This document shows, piece after piece, positions 22,622 through 33,587 of a stretch of DNA of 64,000 bases. The stretch covers positions 930,001 to 994,000 of the forward strand of contig QRFJ01000490.1 in NCBI GenBank assembly GCA_006176705.1. The letters run 5' to 3'. Numbering within the stretch: the stretch's first letter is position 1; every line of letters begins with the position of its first letter. The position numbers were made by a program, and so were the translations under genes. The notes under the pieces are model-generated. The model saw nothing but the letters and a program-made list of their open reading frames with translations, searched no databases and had not been told where the DNA came from. The stretch comes from Cocos nucifera (taxonomy: Eukaryota > Streptophyta > Magnoliopsida > Arecales > Arecaceae).

Positions 22622-23400
22622 AAAGTTTTACTTCAATCGAATATCGTTATCATGGTTAATTTAGTATGAAATGATTTCATCCATTAAATAAGAAATGAGT
22701 GATCAAAGAATTAGGTGACGTCTGATTATGAGATAATTTTTTAGATAAATGATCTTGACAACTACTTTAATAATTTTTATGGTGGTGATCATAAAATTTA
22801 AACCGTGGATCTAAAAACGATCCAAAACTATATATCGCTCGATACTCGCTCTTAAACTCCTTTGATAATTATGCTTGTACTTTTGCAAGATCTGCTTAAC
22901 ATGGATAGTTCATATAGAAATGAGTTGAATTTTATGATCATCATCATATAAAATGATTAAAAATATAGTAAAGATTATTTAACTAAAAAATTATCTCATA
23001 ATAGAACATTGTTTGGCCTTTTGATCACTTATTTCTCATTTAATAGCCAAAATTATTTCATACTAAATTGACCATGATAATGATATTCGATTGAAGTAAA
23101 ACTTTGATTATGTGCTATAAACATCACTGAGATCATCGTTGTAGATTTTTGGATCCACTGATGGTCTCCATCTATAAGATCATCACGCTGTCATTCATAG
23201 TTATCAAAATCAAATTTTACTAATTGATGAAACTAGGGCTATCAGATTGAGATGATTTTTTATGATGATACTTTAATGATAATTATTTAGATAATGAATG
23301 GTGAAGATGGATATTAAATTTTAAAATTATATAATATTTAGAGCAAAAATATGAAAAAAAGATATGACAATAGTTATATAGAATCACTGGAATAGGTTGG
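22622..23400. repeat. CACTA inverted repeat: remainder of left arm, centre and right arm
   Basis: 22622-22800 continues the left arm begun at 14280. The right arm is about 22905-23400 and matches it in reverse complement: for example AAGTTTTACTTCAATCGAAT at 22624 and its complement near 23090, and TATGAGATAATTTTTTAG at 22727 and its complement near 22990. About 100 bp in the middle is unpaired. Before X' inserted, the structure was a hairpin with arms of roughly 600 bp. Confidence 0.75.
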
Positions 23401-23831
23401 TCCTATGGCAGCAGTTTTGCCCAACTGCTACCATAGATTGGACTTATAGCCATGATTTTGTATAACCGCTACCATAAGTCCGACCTATGGTAGCGGTTAT
23501 GGCTAACCGCCATCATAAATCTGGCACTATTGCAATAGTTGGTTAACCGCTGCCATATGTCGAATCTATTATAACAATTATGCTGGACTGCTGCTATAAA
23601 TTTGGACTTATGGCAGTGGTTATACAAAACCGCTATTATAAGTCCAACCTATGGCAACAATTAAGCTAACCCACTGCCATAGTCAATCTATTATAACGAT
23701 TTTGTATAATTGCTGTCATAGGTTAGACTTATGGTAGCAATTTTATATAACCGCTATCATAGAATTTATGGCAGTAATTTTTTAAAGTGTTGTAATAGAA
23801 TGCATTGTCGTATCCCCATTTTGTAGTAGTG
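23370..23831. repeat. CACTA right sub-terminal and terminal repeats
   Basis: Many copies of CTATGGCAGCGGTT-like motifs in both orientations, ending in TTTTGTAGTAGTG at 23831, the complement of CACTACTACAAAA. Confidence 0.85.
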
Positions 23832-23888
23832 AGTTAGTTGTAATTAATTCTTGGCACCACATCTTTCTTCCCTCTCTCACATGCCCCA
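23832..23888 (+). repeat. Element Y 5' LTR, piece 2 (between CACTA and G insertions)
   Basis: Matches about 45787-45848 of the intact 3' LTR. It starts with the CACTA target duplication AGT and ends with the G target duplication CCCCA (23884-23888). Confidence 0.9.
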
Positions 23889-23906
23889 TGGCGCCGTTGC
23901 CGGGGA
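23889..23906 (+). other. Primer-binding site for tRNA-Asp, at the very left end of element G
   Basis: TGGCGCCGTTGCCGGGGA is the exact complement of the last 18 bases of plant tRNA-Asp(GUC) including its CCA tail, as I know that tRNA. Normally an LTR precedes this site; here the target duplication does. Confidence 0.9.
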
Positions 23907-24012
23907 TTGAGTTTAAAACAATATTGAAATTTTGATCCTAGCTTTACTTTAGAAATTTATTTTTAATTTTATTATTTAAAAAAAAAAAAAAAAAAAAATT
24001 GTTGTTCATTGC

Positions 24013-25434
24013 ATGACACGTACTGGACATAGTAACTTACTACCTCTAGATCCAGAAATTGAAAGAACTATTAGAAGATTACAGCAAGAGAGAAACATGG
24101 CAGCTGAAGATCCTAACGACATCAATCTAGGATTGGATATGGCGACTGAAGGACAGCATGAGGCTATTCGACCAGTATATCGATCATTAAATGATTATAT
24201 TACACCATCTGTAGCCGATGCAGCTTCGAGCATCAGGAGACCGCCTGTACGAGCAAACAACTTCGAAATAAAACCGGCGATGATCCAGATGATTCAATCA
24301 ACTGTCCAATTCAGTGGACACGTGCATGATGATCCGAATGCCCATATTTCTAATTTTCTTGAACTTTGCGATACTTTTAAAATTAATGGGGTGTCGGATG
24401 ATGCTATTAGATTAAGGTTATTTCCTTTCTCTTTACGGGATAAAGCTAAAAATTGGCTTCATTCTCTTCCGGCAGGTTCTATCACAACTTGGGATGTCCT
24501 AACCCAAAAATTTTTAGCCAAGTACTTTCCACCTTCCAAGACTGCTAAGATGCGCAATGATATCACTTCCTTTATGCAGATGGACATGGAGACACTATAT
24601 GAGGCTTGGGAACGTTTCAAGGAATTATTGAGGAGATGTCCACATCATCAACTACCCGTATGGCTTCAGGTACAAACTTTCTATAATGGTTTATCTCCTA
24701 CTAATCGTTCTATGATTGATGCAGCAGCAGGAGGAACCATTAACCGAAAAACAGAGGAAGAAGCATTCGATCTAATCGATGAGATGGCATCAAATAGCTA
24801 TCAATGGCAGACAGAGCGCATGATGCCAAAAAGACTAGCAGCTGTGCAGGGAGTAGATTGCGTGCCAACTTTACTAGCTGAAATTGCAGCCCTCAGAGCC
24901 GAAGTCAACAACTTAAAGGGAACAGCTATGCATGTTCAGAGCATTACTTGTGATCTGTGTGGAGGAGGACATGATACGAATAATTGCCAGACAGGTAATC
25001 CTTTTGCTAAAACAACTGAAACAGCTAATTATATTGGTAATTTTTTCAGGCCGCAACAAAACAATCCCTACTCCAACACATACAATCAAGGGTGGAGACA
25101 GCATCCAAATTTCTCATGGAGCAATCAAAATGCAGCACAACAACCACCCCCGGGATTCCAAGTACCTGAAAAGAAGTCTAACATGGAAGAGCTAATGGTC
25201 AAATTCATACAAAACCAAGAAGCAACTTTAAAAAATTTGGAAGTCAAACTTAGGCAGGACCAAACAGCAGCAATTCGAAACTTGGAGATGCAAATAGGTC
25301 AAATGGCTAAGATAATCTCCGAGAGACCTCAAGGATCCTTGCCCAAGCAATACGGAGACAAATCCAAGGGAGCAAGTCAATGCTATCACCCTAAGAAGTG
25401 GTACAAAGCTGGAGGAGCCACATCAGAAGAATGA
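24013..25434 (+). CDS. gag protein of element G (open for 473 codons)
   Basis: Begins MTRTGHSNLLPLDPEIERTI about 107 bp after the primer-binding site, a normal leader distance. Residues about 95-235 are the Retrotrans_gag capsid domain, with LRLFPFSLRDKAKNWLHSLP, TWDVLTQKFLAKYFP and MYE-like LYEAWERFKELLRRCP. A zinc knuckle, CDLCGGGHDTNNC (C-x2-C-x3-H-x4-C), lies near residue 315. A helical, charged stretch (VKFIQNQEATLKNLEVKL) follows. The last 20 or so residues before the stop are out of frame: an extra G near 25366 shifts the reading, and the expected continuation (NAITLRSGTKLEEP) is in the next frame. The protein would coat and pack the RNA. The capsid and knuckle are uninterrupted, so this part could still be made. 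It is the best-preserved coding sequence in the window. Confidence 0.85.
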   Translation: MTRTGHSNLLPLDPEIERTIRRLQQERNMAAEDPNDINLGLDMATEGQHEAIRPVYRSLNDYITPSVADAASSIRRPPVRANNFEIKPAMIQMIQSTVQFSGHVHDDPNAHISNFLELCDTFKINGVSDDAIRLRLFPFSLRDKAKNWLHSLPAGSITTWDVLTQKFLAKYFPPSKTAKMRNDITSFMQMDMETLYEAWERFKELLRRCPHHQLPVWLQVQTFYNGLSPTNRSMIDAAAGGTINRKTEEEAFDLIDEMASNSYQWQTERMMPKRLAAVQGVDCVPTLLAEIAALRAEVNNLKGTAMHVQSITCDLCGGGHDTNNCQTGNPFAKTTETANYIGNFFRPQQNNPYSNTYNQGWRQHPNFSWSNQNAAQQPPPGFQVPEKKSNMEELMVKFIQNQEATLKNLEVKLRQDQTAAIRNLEMQIGQMAKIISERPQGSLPKQYGDKSKGASQCYHPKKWYKAGGATSEE

Positions 25435-26360
25435 GACCGAAGAGCCAACTACAAATAAAGAACCATCAACTCAAACTCGTCAGTCACCAAAACAACCAGC
25501 AGATGGATGGTCTCCAGGTATACGGTTTGCTGATCCAAATGTGAAGCCCTACGTGCCGCCACTGCCATTCCCAGAAAGACAAATACAGCATCCAGATAAG
25601 GAATTTTCTAACTTTTTCAAAATTTTAAAGAATTTACATATTAATATTCCTTTTGTAGATGCTATTACTCAAATGCCCAGGTATGCCAAGTTTCTTAAAG
25701 AAATCTTAACAAATAAGAAAAAGCTGAAAGAGCATGAGAGAATAAATTTGAATGAAGAATGCTCAGCAATACTTCAAAATAAATTACCACAGAAGCTAAA
25801 AGATCCAGGGAGCTTTACTATCCCTTGCATTATTGGTGATTGTAGTTTTGATAAAGTTTTATGTGATTTAGGAGCAAGCATTAACCTCATGCCTTTTTCT
25901 ATTTTCAAAAAGCTGGGTCTAGGAGAACCAAAGCCTACCACTATTACTCTTCAATTAGCCGACAGATCCATTAAATATCCAAGAGGTATAGTGGAGGATG
26001 TCTTGGTAAAAGGTAAACAAGTTTATTTTCCCTGTTGATTTTATTGTTCTTGATATGGAAGAAGATTATGATGTACCCCTTATTTTAGGGAGACCCTTTT
26101 TAGCTACTGGAGGAGCTTTAATAGATGTTCAACAAGGAAAATTAATTCTTAGAGTCCAAGATGAACAAGTTACTTTTAATGTTTTTAAAGATATTAAACA
26201 TCCTGATAATCAAACTTGTTTTCTAATTGACATTATTGACAATCCATTATATGAGAATTCTGTAGAAAATAAGTTTGAGACTATAAAAGCAAGCAATGTC
26301 AAATTGAAAGAGGATTCGATCAAACATGAAAGTATTCCAATTGAAGTGGCACCAGATTGA
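25370..26360 (+). pseudogene. Protease region of element G
   Basis: Continues gag in the +1 frame after the 25366 frameshift: a linker with FADPNVKPYVPPLPFPER, then an aspartic protease domain with CDLGASINLMPFSIFKKLGL (25857 onward), the D-x-G-A form of the active site in plant gypsy elements. A second 1-base insertion (an extra C near 26031, in TTTTCCCTG) shifts the frame, and the protease C-terminal half (DYDVPLILGRPFLATGGALI) continues in the third frame from 26055. The reading stops at 26360 with no sign of reverse transcriptase. Two single-base shifts make it a pseudogene. Confidence 0.85.
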
Positions 26361-26446
26361 TCCACTTTAAAACTCAAAGAAAGTCAAGCTGAAGACTATA
26401 AATCAGAACTACTAGATAGGTTGTTTCTTTTCTTTTTAGTTTTGAT

Positions 26447-26448
<2 letters not shown>

Positions 26449-26499
<51 letters not shown>
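26449..26499. repeat. Poly-T tract, 51 bases
   Basis: Uninterrupted T run 3' of the protease remnant. The true length may differ because such runs are hard to sequence. Confidence 0.85.
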
Positions 26500-26501
<2 letters not shown>

Positions 26502-27147
26502 TAATATTGTTGTTGCACTTTTACTGCTCTGGTGTATATTTTCAATTTTACAGAAAAATCAATGAGAACTCAAGCAAAATTTCAAAGCTCCAAAGAATCA
26601 GATTGAGCCAAATCAGGTGTATTCTTTCCTATCCTTTATTACATCCTTTATTTTTCTTTCTCCTTTTAAAATAATATAGAATAATATAAAAAATAAAAAA
26701 AATTAAATAAAAATTAAAAAAAAAAAAAAAAAAAAATCATGTGTTAAGAAGAAAATCTTGAGCAAAGATAAACTGGATAAGTGATAAAAGATAGAATTAT
26801 TTGCTAATGAATGTAATGAGTTAAAGAAGTAGATTAGTTGGTCAACTTTTAACAGCCTACTTAGGTCATTAAAAGATTATTAGCACTTTTTATTGCACAT
26901 GCACACTAACAAGGCAAAGTAGGTATTGATTATAAGGCCAACTGAAAATTCAATTATCACTGAAAATTGGTAATTAATATACATTCTAATCAAAGAAACT
27001 TGAATTTAAGGAAAGAGCTACCTGCCTATAAATAAAGTGCAAAAGACAGAGTATATGTGGATTGCCCAAAGCCTAGTAACTGGGTCTCTGCACCTAGGTC
27101 AAGTGTGGAAATTCACGTAAAACGGTAAAGGGAAGGCCAGGATGCTC

Positions 27148-27150
<3 letters not shown>

Positions 27151-27237
<87 letters not shown>
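27151..27237. repeat. Poly-A tract, 87 bases
   Basis: Uninterrupted A run, followed by GAGAGCCCTGTTGCCGTG, another A run of 18 bases and a GA-rich patch. It lies inside element G and not at its end, so it is not a simple LINE or SINE tail. Confidence 0.85.
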
Positions 27238-27240
<3 letters not shown>

Positions 27241-28217
27241 AGCCCTGTTGCCGTGAAAAAAAAAAAAAAAAAGAGGAAGAGAAAAGAAAAAGGGAAAAAC
27301 AGAGAGAGACGGGAAGAAGGAAAAGAAAGAAAGAGAGAGAGAAAGAAAGAAAGAGAAGATATCAAGGAGCCTCTTCTTCTTCACCAAGTTCTCCACATCA
27401 AGAGCAACAGATAATCAATTTCAGCAATCAAACAGTCTAATTTCTTCATGCTTTTTATTTTATTTACTGTTTTTAAATTTGTTATCATGAACTAAATTTT
27501 ATTTTACTAAGGCTAAGGTGTAGCCACTCTTTTGATACAATATTCAGTATAATTTATTTTTAAATTTTATTCATGAGGAGTATATAAATCTGATCTTAAT
27601 GCTTTTAGATTACTGGCCATCTTCTAATTGATCTGATGAACATAGATGTTACGGACCAAGTACATCTATGTTAATGCTTCTTGATTATATACCTTGTATT
27701 ATGAATCAAATTAGAATTCATATGCATGCGGAAATTTTAGTGCGCTTTGGACGCAGCGTATTTTAATTAGAGGGTTTCACAAAACCTAATGCATTAATAT
27801 TTATTTAAATTACACTTGGATCAAAAGGTAATTAATAAATATTAATAGATTTGCTATGCCTGGACCAAAGGGTAGTGAATAAATTAGGAGACTCCACCGT
27901 CACATGAAATAAAATTAATCTAAAAACCTGAATATCGTATTGATTGAGTTGGTGAACCGATTGCCTTAGTAATCCATTGCTCTTGAATTTAAAACCTCAA
28001 TAATTTACACTCTCTCTATTTAATAAAAAAAAAATTTAATTATTTTAATTATTTTTTTTTATTTTTTTTTATTCTCATAAATCGATCTTCTAAATAAAGC
28101 ATAGGAAAGAGCTTTTCAGTACTTGTTTTCCAATCCTCTAGGGACGATACTCTACTCATTCACTTTATTACTTGATCGACTGGTGCACTTGCCATAGCTA
28201 TAAATTAGCACGCATCA

Positions 28218-28778
28218 CCCCACTTGTTCCCTTCTTTCTTACATGCCTTCTCCTCTAGATAGGGATATGAGAGATAGAAAAATAAGAGAGACAAGAAGAG
28301 AAATAAAAAGGTTCTTGATCTCTTCTTAGTGATCAAGAAAGATTCCTTCGAATTTGTGCAAAGGGTTTATGCAACAGGCTTTTTCTTTCAACTAGTTCTA
28401 GAACAAAGGGCCAAATCCAAGCCCAAGGAGTGAGGCCTACAAGGTGCTAGCACTTTAGTGGCCTCAGTGCTTCCATTAGGTCAACTCCATGTAGATACTA
28501 GAAGAGGTCAGGCATGTGCACAGCTTTGACAGTAACCCTAGACATCTGCAGGATCCAATCCAAGTAAGAACTAGGGTTTGTGATTAAGGTAATCAATTTT
28601 CTCCCATGTTTTAATTTTTAGATCTTAAATATTTATTTTATAGCATGTTAATCAATCCTTAGGAGACTGTAGGATTAGATCCTAGCACTTTTAAATTAAA
28701 ATTATTTTAATTTAACTTTTTCGCTGCATGTTTATATGAGACGTAAAAATCTACATGCTATCTGCTAGTAATCCAATA
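28218..28778 (+). repeat. Element Y 5' LTR, piece 3
   Basis: Begins with the second CCCCA copy and aligns with about 45844-46399 of the 3' LTR. It ends ATCCAATA (decayed CA), one base before the primer-binding site. Confidence 0.9.
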
Positions 28779-28779
28779 G

Positions 28780-28793
28780 TGGTATCAGAGCCA
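28780..28793 (+). other. Primer-binding site of element Y (tRNA-iMet)
   Basis: Reads TGGTATCAGAGCCA, the intact copia consensus, one base after the 5' LTR end. Confidence 0.9.
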
Positions 28794-30480
28794 CAGGTTC
28801 TTAACATATATGAAATTATTTTTAATCTGATTTTCTTTAGATCTGAAAGTTAGTTGTAGATTTAAACTAGTTAATTCTGATTTAAATAAGATTTGAATTC
28901 AGATTTCATGTATGAGATACATAGACCTGAATTTTAGATGCATATGTGATATGTTCATGTAGAATAATAACCTAGTAGCCTAGTATGCTTCAAGAATCAT
29001 GGTAAAGGCCATCCTACCATAGGTAACTATGGTGGAAGGGGTGCTTGCATGAATCAAGAGGAAGAACCATGAAAAAGTTTATTAGTTTTGAAAACCATTT
29101 TCAAAACTTGTTAACCCTAAATTGTTAGATCTGAAATTAAGATGTTAAATGATTTTTGAAAAGTGTTGCAATCAGTTTAAATCTTCTTTTTGAATCTGAT
29201 TTGCATGTATGTGATATGTGCTTAGTTAGTTTTAGATCTAAATTTTCATATGTGCTATATATGATAGTTAATTCTAGGTCTAAAACAAACATATATGTGA
29301 TATATGACATTAGGTTTAAGTATGAAATTATTTCAAGATCATAAAGCATTAATTCATGCACTTAAACCTACTCTAAAAATCATTTTTAGAATATGAATTT
29401 TTAGGTTATGCATGATGGTATGGGTCGAACAATTAGGTCTAGTGTTTGAACTACAATTAGGGTCATTGAGTAGATCAATTTAGAACCTATTATTGATTTT
29501 GAGCAGTTGATTGAATCTGATCAATGGTTGATTAGGGTTAGGTAAAAGGGGCTCAAAGTTGAGTTTCATTATAGTTAGTCACATCGAATCATATTTGATG
29601 TAAGTTGATTAACTCAAGACCTAATTTGGCTCTATGGATCCAGCCCGAGTTGCTTGGTCATTTGTGTTCACCATGCCAACTTGGTTAGTCAGATATGAGA
29701 CTTCACTGACCTAAACCTAGTCAGTCAGATATGAGATGTGCTGACTTGGATCTAATCTAAACTAGATTAATCAGATGTGAGATGTCCTAACCTAAACCAG
29801 GTTAATCAGACATGTGATGGGCTGACCAAAACTAAGTTAGTCAAACATGAGATGTGCTGACCTGCATCGGACCAGTCATTTACATGAGATGTATGTGACT
29901 ATGTGGAAGAGACCTAAATCAAATCTTCCCATAAAATATTAAGTTCTAGAACTTCTACCATTGTAGGAGTATGAGCGTTTAACTAGAGTTGATTGTTCTC
30001 GGCTGGTCACAGTGGTTCAGCTGCATTGGAAAGATACAACCATCCTATTAACATGAGTTGTTGCTAGGTACTGATGGGGTTAGGCCCAATAAATGGACAT
30101 GTTGAGGGACCTCATGATGGTTTTACCTATGCATTGAATGGTGTATCTGACTTAACTAAGAATTGGGCCAATAAACAGGTATGTTGAGGCTCTATGACTT
30201 ATAGATCAATTGATGCATCATGCTTGAGAAGCATTGGACAATAGTTGTCCACTCATCGGTATAGCATAGCCTAATAATCGGGTATAGTAAGGTGCATGCA
30301 TATCGGTGAAATTTTAGTATTCATTAGGAATCCTAGTTGCATAGGGATTTCCACATCTCCATAGGGAGTGTGAGAGATCTGTGAGAATAGTGGGAGTCTT
30401 ATTTGTTTCGTAAAGTTTTTAGAATAAATATGATTAAGTACAAATATCTAATTAGAGTCTACTTCTCTCTTCAATTCATA
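28794..30480 (+). other. Leader of element Y, no gene seen
   Basis: AT-rich leader with repeated GTCAGATATGAGAT-like phrases at about 29685-29890, a short degenerate repeat (TTAGTCAGACATGAGATG variants). It has counterparts in the X and X' leaders (for example GTTGATTGTTCTCGGCTGGT near 29989 and 18358). No coding sequence is supported. Confidence 0.65.
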
Positions 30481-31278
30481 ACACAGCTTCAAACCCTTTA
30501 GCCCAAATCATAAGGTTCAATCAATTAATCGAAATAAACTACAAACGATTGGCTTAGGAACTTTAGAATAGTTTTGAATTCAAAAAAGGTTAGGATATGT
30601 TTTAAGGCAGGATTTCACTGTATTACCAAACCATCTAACTGCTAAAATGTTCAGCACTTGATAAATGGATGGATGATGGCAATTTAGTTCGGTGCTATAT
30701 CTTGGCCTCAAGGCCTAGCATGAGGACATCAAGAATTTAGGGTTATGATAACTCACATGCAAGAGTTGTATAGTGAGTAGAGCTAGACTGCACATGTGTA
30801 GTCTATCCATGATCATTGTTTGGCAATAATTAAGGATTTGAAAGAGCTTGAGAAGCTTGAGATGACCATGCATAAGGAGCTGCAAAGTGCATTTCATGCA
30901 ACAGTCCTTTAGCAGTTCATTTTGGTCAGTTTATTATAAACTACCATATGAACAAGATTGATAGTACACTATAGAAATTGCTCAACATATTGGTGATCAC
31001 TTAGGGGACCTTGAAAAGTTTAAGGGGCTATGTTCTTGTTGTAGAATGTCATCTAGTTTCAAGAGAGAGTTTGTTGGAACAAGAGGTCTAGGGAGAAAGA
31101 GCCAAAGAAGGATCTTCTCGAGGAGGAGTCAGGCAAGGAAAAGTGTTTTCACTACAGTGCTGATAGCTACTCAGAGGAATTGTCCTTCTACTTGGATAGC
31201 CTAAAGAAGAAGGGTGACACACCTTATGAAGGTATGTCACATTTGTTTGTTTACATGCTAATGTATTTGAGCAAATAG
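30480..31278 (+). pseudogene. Element Y gag remnant
   Basis: Scattered copia gag segments in three frames: NHRLA/LRNF-like sequence near 30550, INYHMNKIDST near 30940 (compare MNYHMHKLQNS in X), and a decayed knuckle KCFHYSADSYSE near 31140. Many stops. It is cut at 31278 by the insertion of X; the last five bases, AATAG, are the X target duplication. Confidence 0.7.
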
Positions 31279-33573
31279 TGAAGGGAAATCCTGATTTCCC
31301 GGTCCCGGTTCGTTCAGATCTGATCAGATCAAGAGATATATTTCAAAATTTTTTTTCTTTGATCTGTATTAGATCTGGGATATTTTAGATCTGATTCTTA
31401 TTATTTTAATAAATAAAATAAAATAAGGATAAATTAAATCAAATTTAATTTATTTGATTTGGGTAATCCTATTACCCATTGATGATCCTATTTGCAGTGG
31501 AAGATTCTGGATCTAGCCACGTAAGCGCCTAGCCTCTACCCATATTCACTTGGGCTGGATCTGGAGATCCTCTTCTTCTCTATCATGCCTCCAAAAATTA
31601 GATCTGGATCTGATCTGGAGGATCCTCAAAACTCTTTTTGAAGATCAGCAGTCGTCCTTTGCAGCAGCACAGCCTTCTAATTTTTAGTCGCCTTTCTTTG
31701 ATCTGGATCGCACCAACGAAAATTCCAAAACACCTTTTGGACGTGGAGAGGAAGGGGAGAAGGTGGTTCGGCATGGAGGAAGAGGGGAGAGGCAGCCTTG
31801 GGGCATGGGAATTGTGATTCCTTTCAATCACTTCCAATCACCATCTGGGTTGGGCGCAGGGTCTTATTTATAGACTGTCTGTGATCCAACTTCTCTTCTT
31901 CCCAACCAATCACAACTCTTTGTAAAATCAGATCTAAATCTGATTGGTGGGAATAGAGTCCCCTGGATTCCTCCTTAGAGGGCACCTAAGACCAGTCAAA
32001 GTTGGTTCTTAGGAGAACTCTAATTGGAATCCAAAAAGGAGATGGAGTCCTTGTCCAACAAGGACTCCTAGGCGCCTCCAACTTGGGCACACGCCTAAGG
32101 GTGGCATGCGCCCTCTTCCTTGCCAGGTTCTGGCAGGGGGACAGGCCCCCACCAGCTCTCCAATAGGTGCATGACATGTGGTCAAAAGTCAAAGTGTCAA
32201 TGGTCAACATTTGACCAGTCAAAGGTAGACTTTTGACCAAAGTCAAAGAACAAGAAATGGCAGGTGACCAAAAATGGCAGGTAATGTCTTACAAAATAAG
32301 ACAACCTTTTCTGACTTGGACAACCTCCAGTCAGACCATATGAAGGCCTCTGATTGAGCACAAACTCCTTTGGCTCAGTCAGGACAACTTATTTATGATA
32401 GTAAAAGAAGAACGTTAGGTTCAATCGAGTGCTAGCACGATTTTTTTTGAACCTAATTGAATCTCATTCAGATCAATTGAACTAGGATCAGTTCAATTGA
32501 TGATCACCAGATTCAAACCCTTGTTTGTGTGACCCAGTTAGGTTCAGTTCTGTATGGTAATGGGATATGTCATGATCTCTATCATCGACATCATCGAAAC
32601 TCCTTTCGATGGATCAGAACTCTTCTGATTCGAACAGCTAGAATGATCGATCATCTAAATCATTCTAATTGCTCCCAAAATCCACCAGTGACACCTAGCA
32701 GTATATGGTGGCAACCCATCAGAGCTGAATGTGAACCTCTTGGTGCAGCTACCTGTGTGATTAAGTTCTTCTATCTTGAGCCCCGATCAGATTAGGGTTA
32801 AGGTAAACTCGTCAAACCCTAGTCTCTGTCATATGATGTAATCATTCGATTCGAGTCCAATGTGAAAATCTAAATAGAAACTCTTTCTATTATTTCACTC
32901 TGCCATGGCCATGGACTTCTGGACTTGATTCTCATGATTATCATAGGGCTGCTCCTCTACCACCGAGGTAGATAGATTCCATCTTGATGCCATCCAGTTC
33001 CTACAATGAACATGCTATAGCCAACATACACCTCAGGGTTCCATATGGCTAGGAGATCCGAGTAATGGTGTAGTCAAACTATAACACCCTCAAGGTGAAC
33101 TGTCGATGCACCTCAGGTCAAAGAACCAGACACACTACTGCAGCATCGAGTCAGTCATTGACGAGAAGGTAGACTCCTTAATGACTACTCGAGGTGGTCA
33201 CGCTCAGTGCCCTCGTTCTCTAACGAGTACCTGTACTCTCGCTCTGGTGTCTCCACACCGTAGACTCAAGACTCATCTACTAAAGAGAAGCGATTGTACA
33301 CCAACCTTCCGGATCAATCACCATCCTCATGATGATCCTATGGTCGGGAGCATTTTATGAGTTAATAATGATTATTCATGTCTTAAATTTTCAACTCTTG
33401 AAAATATGAATTATCATTACCATTAACTCAAAGGATGTATCACAGACACTAAATACACATATGTGATAGAAAATAACCCATTTTATTGATTATAGTCAAA
33501 ATTATAATTTTGCCCCTAGAAGTGTATTACAAGTGTCAGCCAATTCTGGCTTCTAGGGCACATATATCTAACA
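31279..33573 (-). repeat. Element X 3' LTR (2,295 bp)
   Basis: On the plus strand it runs from TGAAGGGAAATCC to TATCTAACA. The polypurine tract follows at 33574-33588 (GACAAGTGGGAGAT on the minus strand). Frames such as 31598-31837, 32529-32795 and 33106-33360 recur in the other LTR and are not genes. Confidence 0.95.
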
Positions 33574-33587
33574 ATCTCCCACTTGTC

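Larger units (their letters stand above)
10016..23831. mobile_element. CACTA-type DNA transposon (En/Spm group), decayed, interrupted by copia X'
   Basis: The left end reads CACTACTATAGAAAAGGG and the right end, on the other strand, CACTACTACAAAATGGGG, the terminal inverted repeats of CACTA elements. Both ends carry many copies of a CTATGGCAGTGGTT-like sub-terminal motif in both orientations, which in this superfamily binds transposase accessory protein. The 3-bp target duplication is AGT on the right (23832-23834) and AAT on the left (10013-10015), one substitution; the empty site is visible in the Y 3' LTR near 45785-45795. The interior has a decayed Transposase_24-like gene, two low-complexity arrays and an inverted duplication. 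No TNP2-type transposase is recognisable, so it is non-autonomous. Confidence 0.85.
23889..28217 (+). mobile_element. Element G: Ty3/gypsy-type element with gag-protease and a 3' LTR but no 5' LTR
   Basis: Flanked by a perfect 5-bp duplication, CCCCA (23884-23888 and 28218-28222); the empty site CATGCCCCACTTG is visible in the Y 3' LTR near 45839-45851. The left end is not an LTR: the first base after the duplication is base 1 of the primer-binding site. The right end reads ...TTAGCACGCATCA, a typical LTR end in plant elements using the tRNA-Asp site. The interior has gag and protease in one former frame and then stops: reverse transcriptase, RNase H and integrase are missing. I infer a non-autonomous copy moved by another element. 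Confidence 0.85.
26361..28217 (+). repeat. 3' non-coding part and 3' LTR of element G (LTR start not determined)
   Basis: The right 80 or so bases (GGGACGATACTCTACTCATT ... CGCATCA) are a typical LTR end for this group. With no second LTR in the window, the left boundary cannot be set; it lies somewhere between about 26400 and 27420. The region contains two long homopolymers and a GA-rich patch (27268-27360). Lysine- or phenylalanine-only frames here are artefacts. Confidence 0.6.

Noticed and set aside
23889..23906. Possible tRNA-Asp gene fragment
   Set aside because: Only the complement of the last 18 bases of the tRNA is present, directly before gag; it is a primer-binding site.
27094..27414. 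Frames of poly-phenylalanine or poly-lysine
   Set aside because: They come from the 87-base A run and the GA-rich patch; not proteins.
32529..33360. Frames of 80-115 codons seen twice (again at 40197-41081)
   Set aside because: They recur because both copies are LTRs of element X; no recognisable protein pattern.
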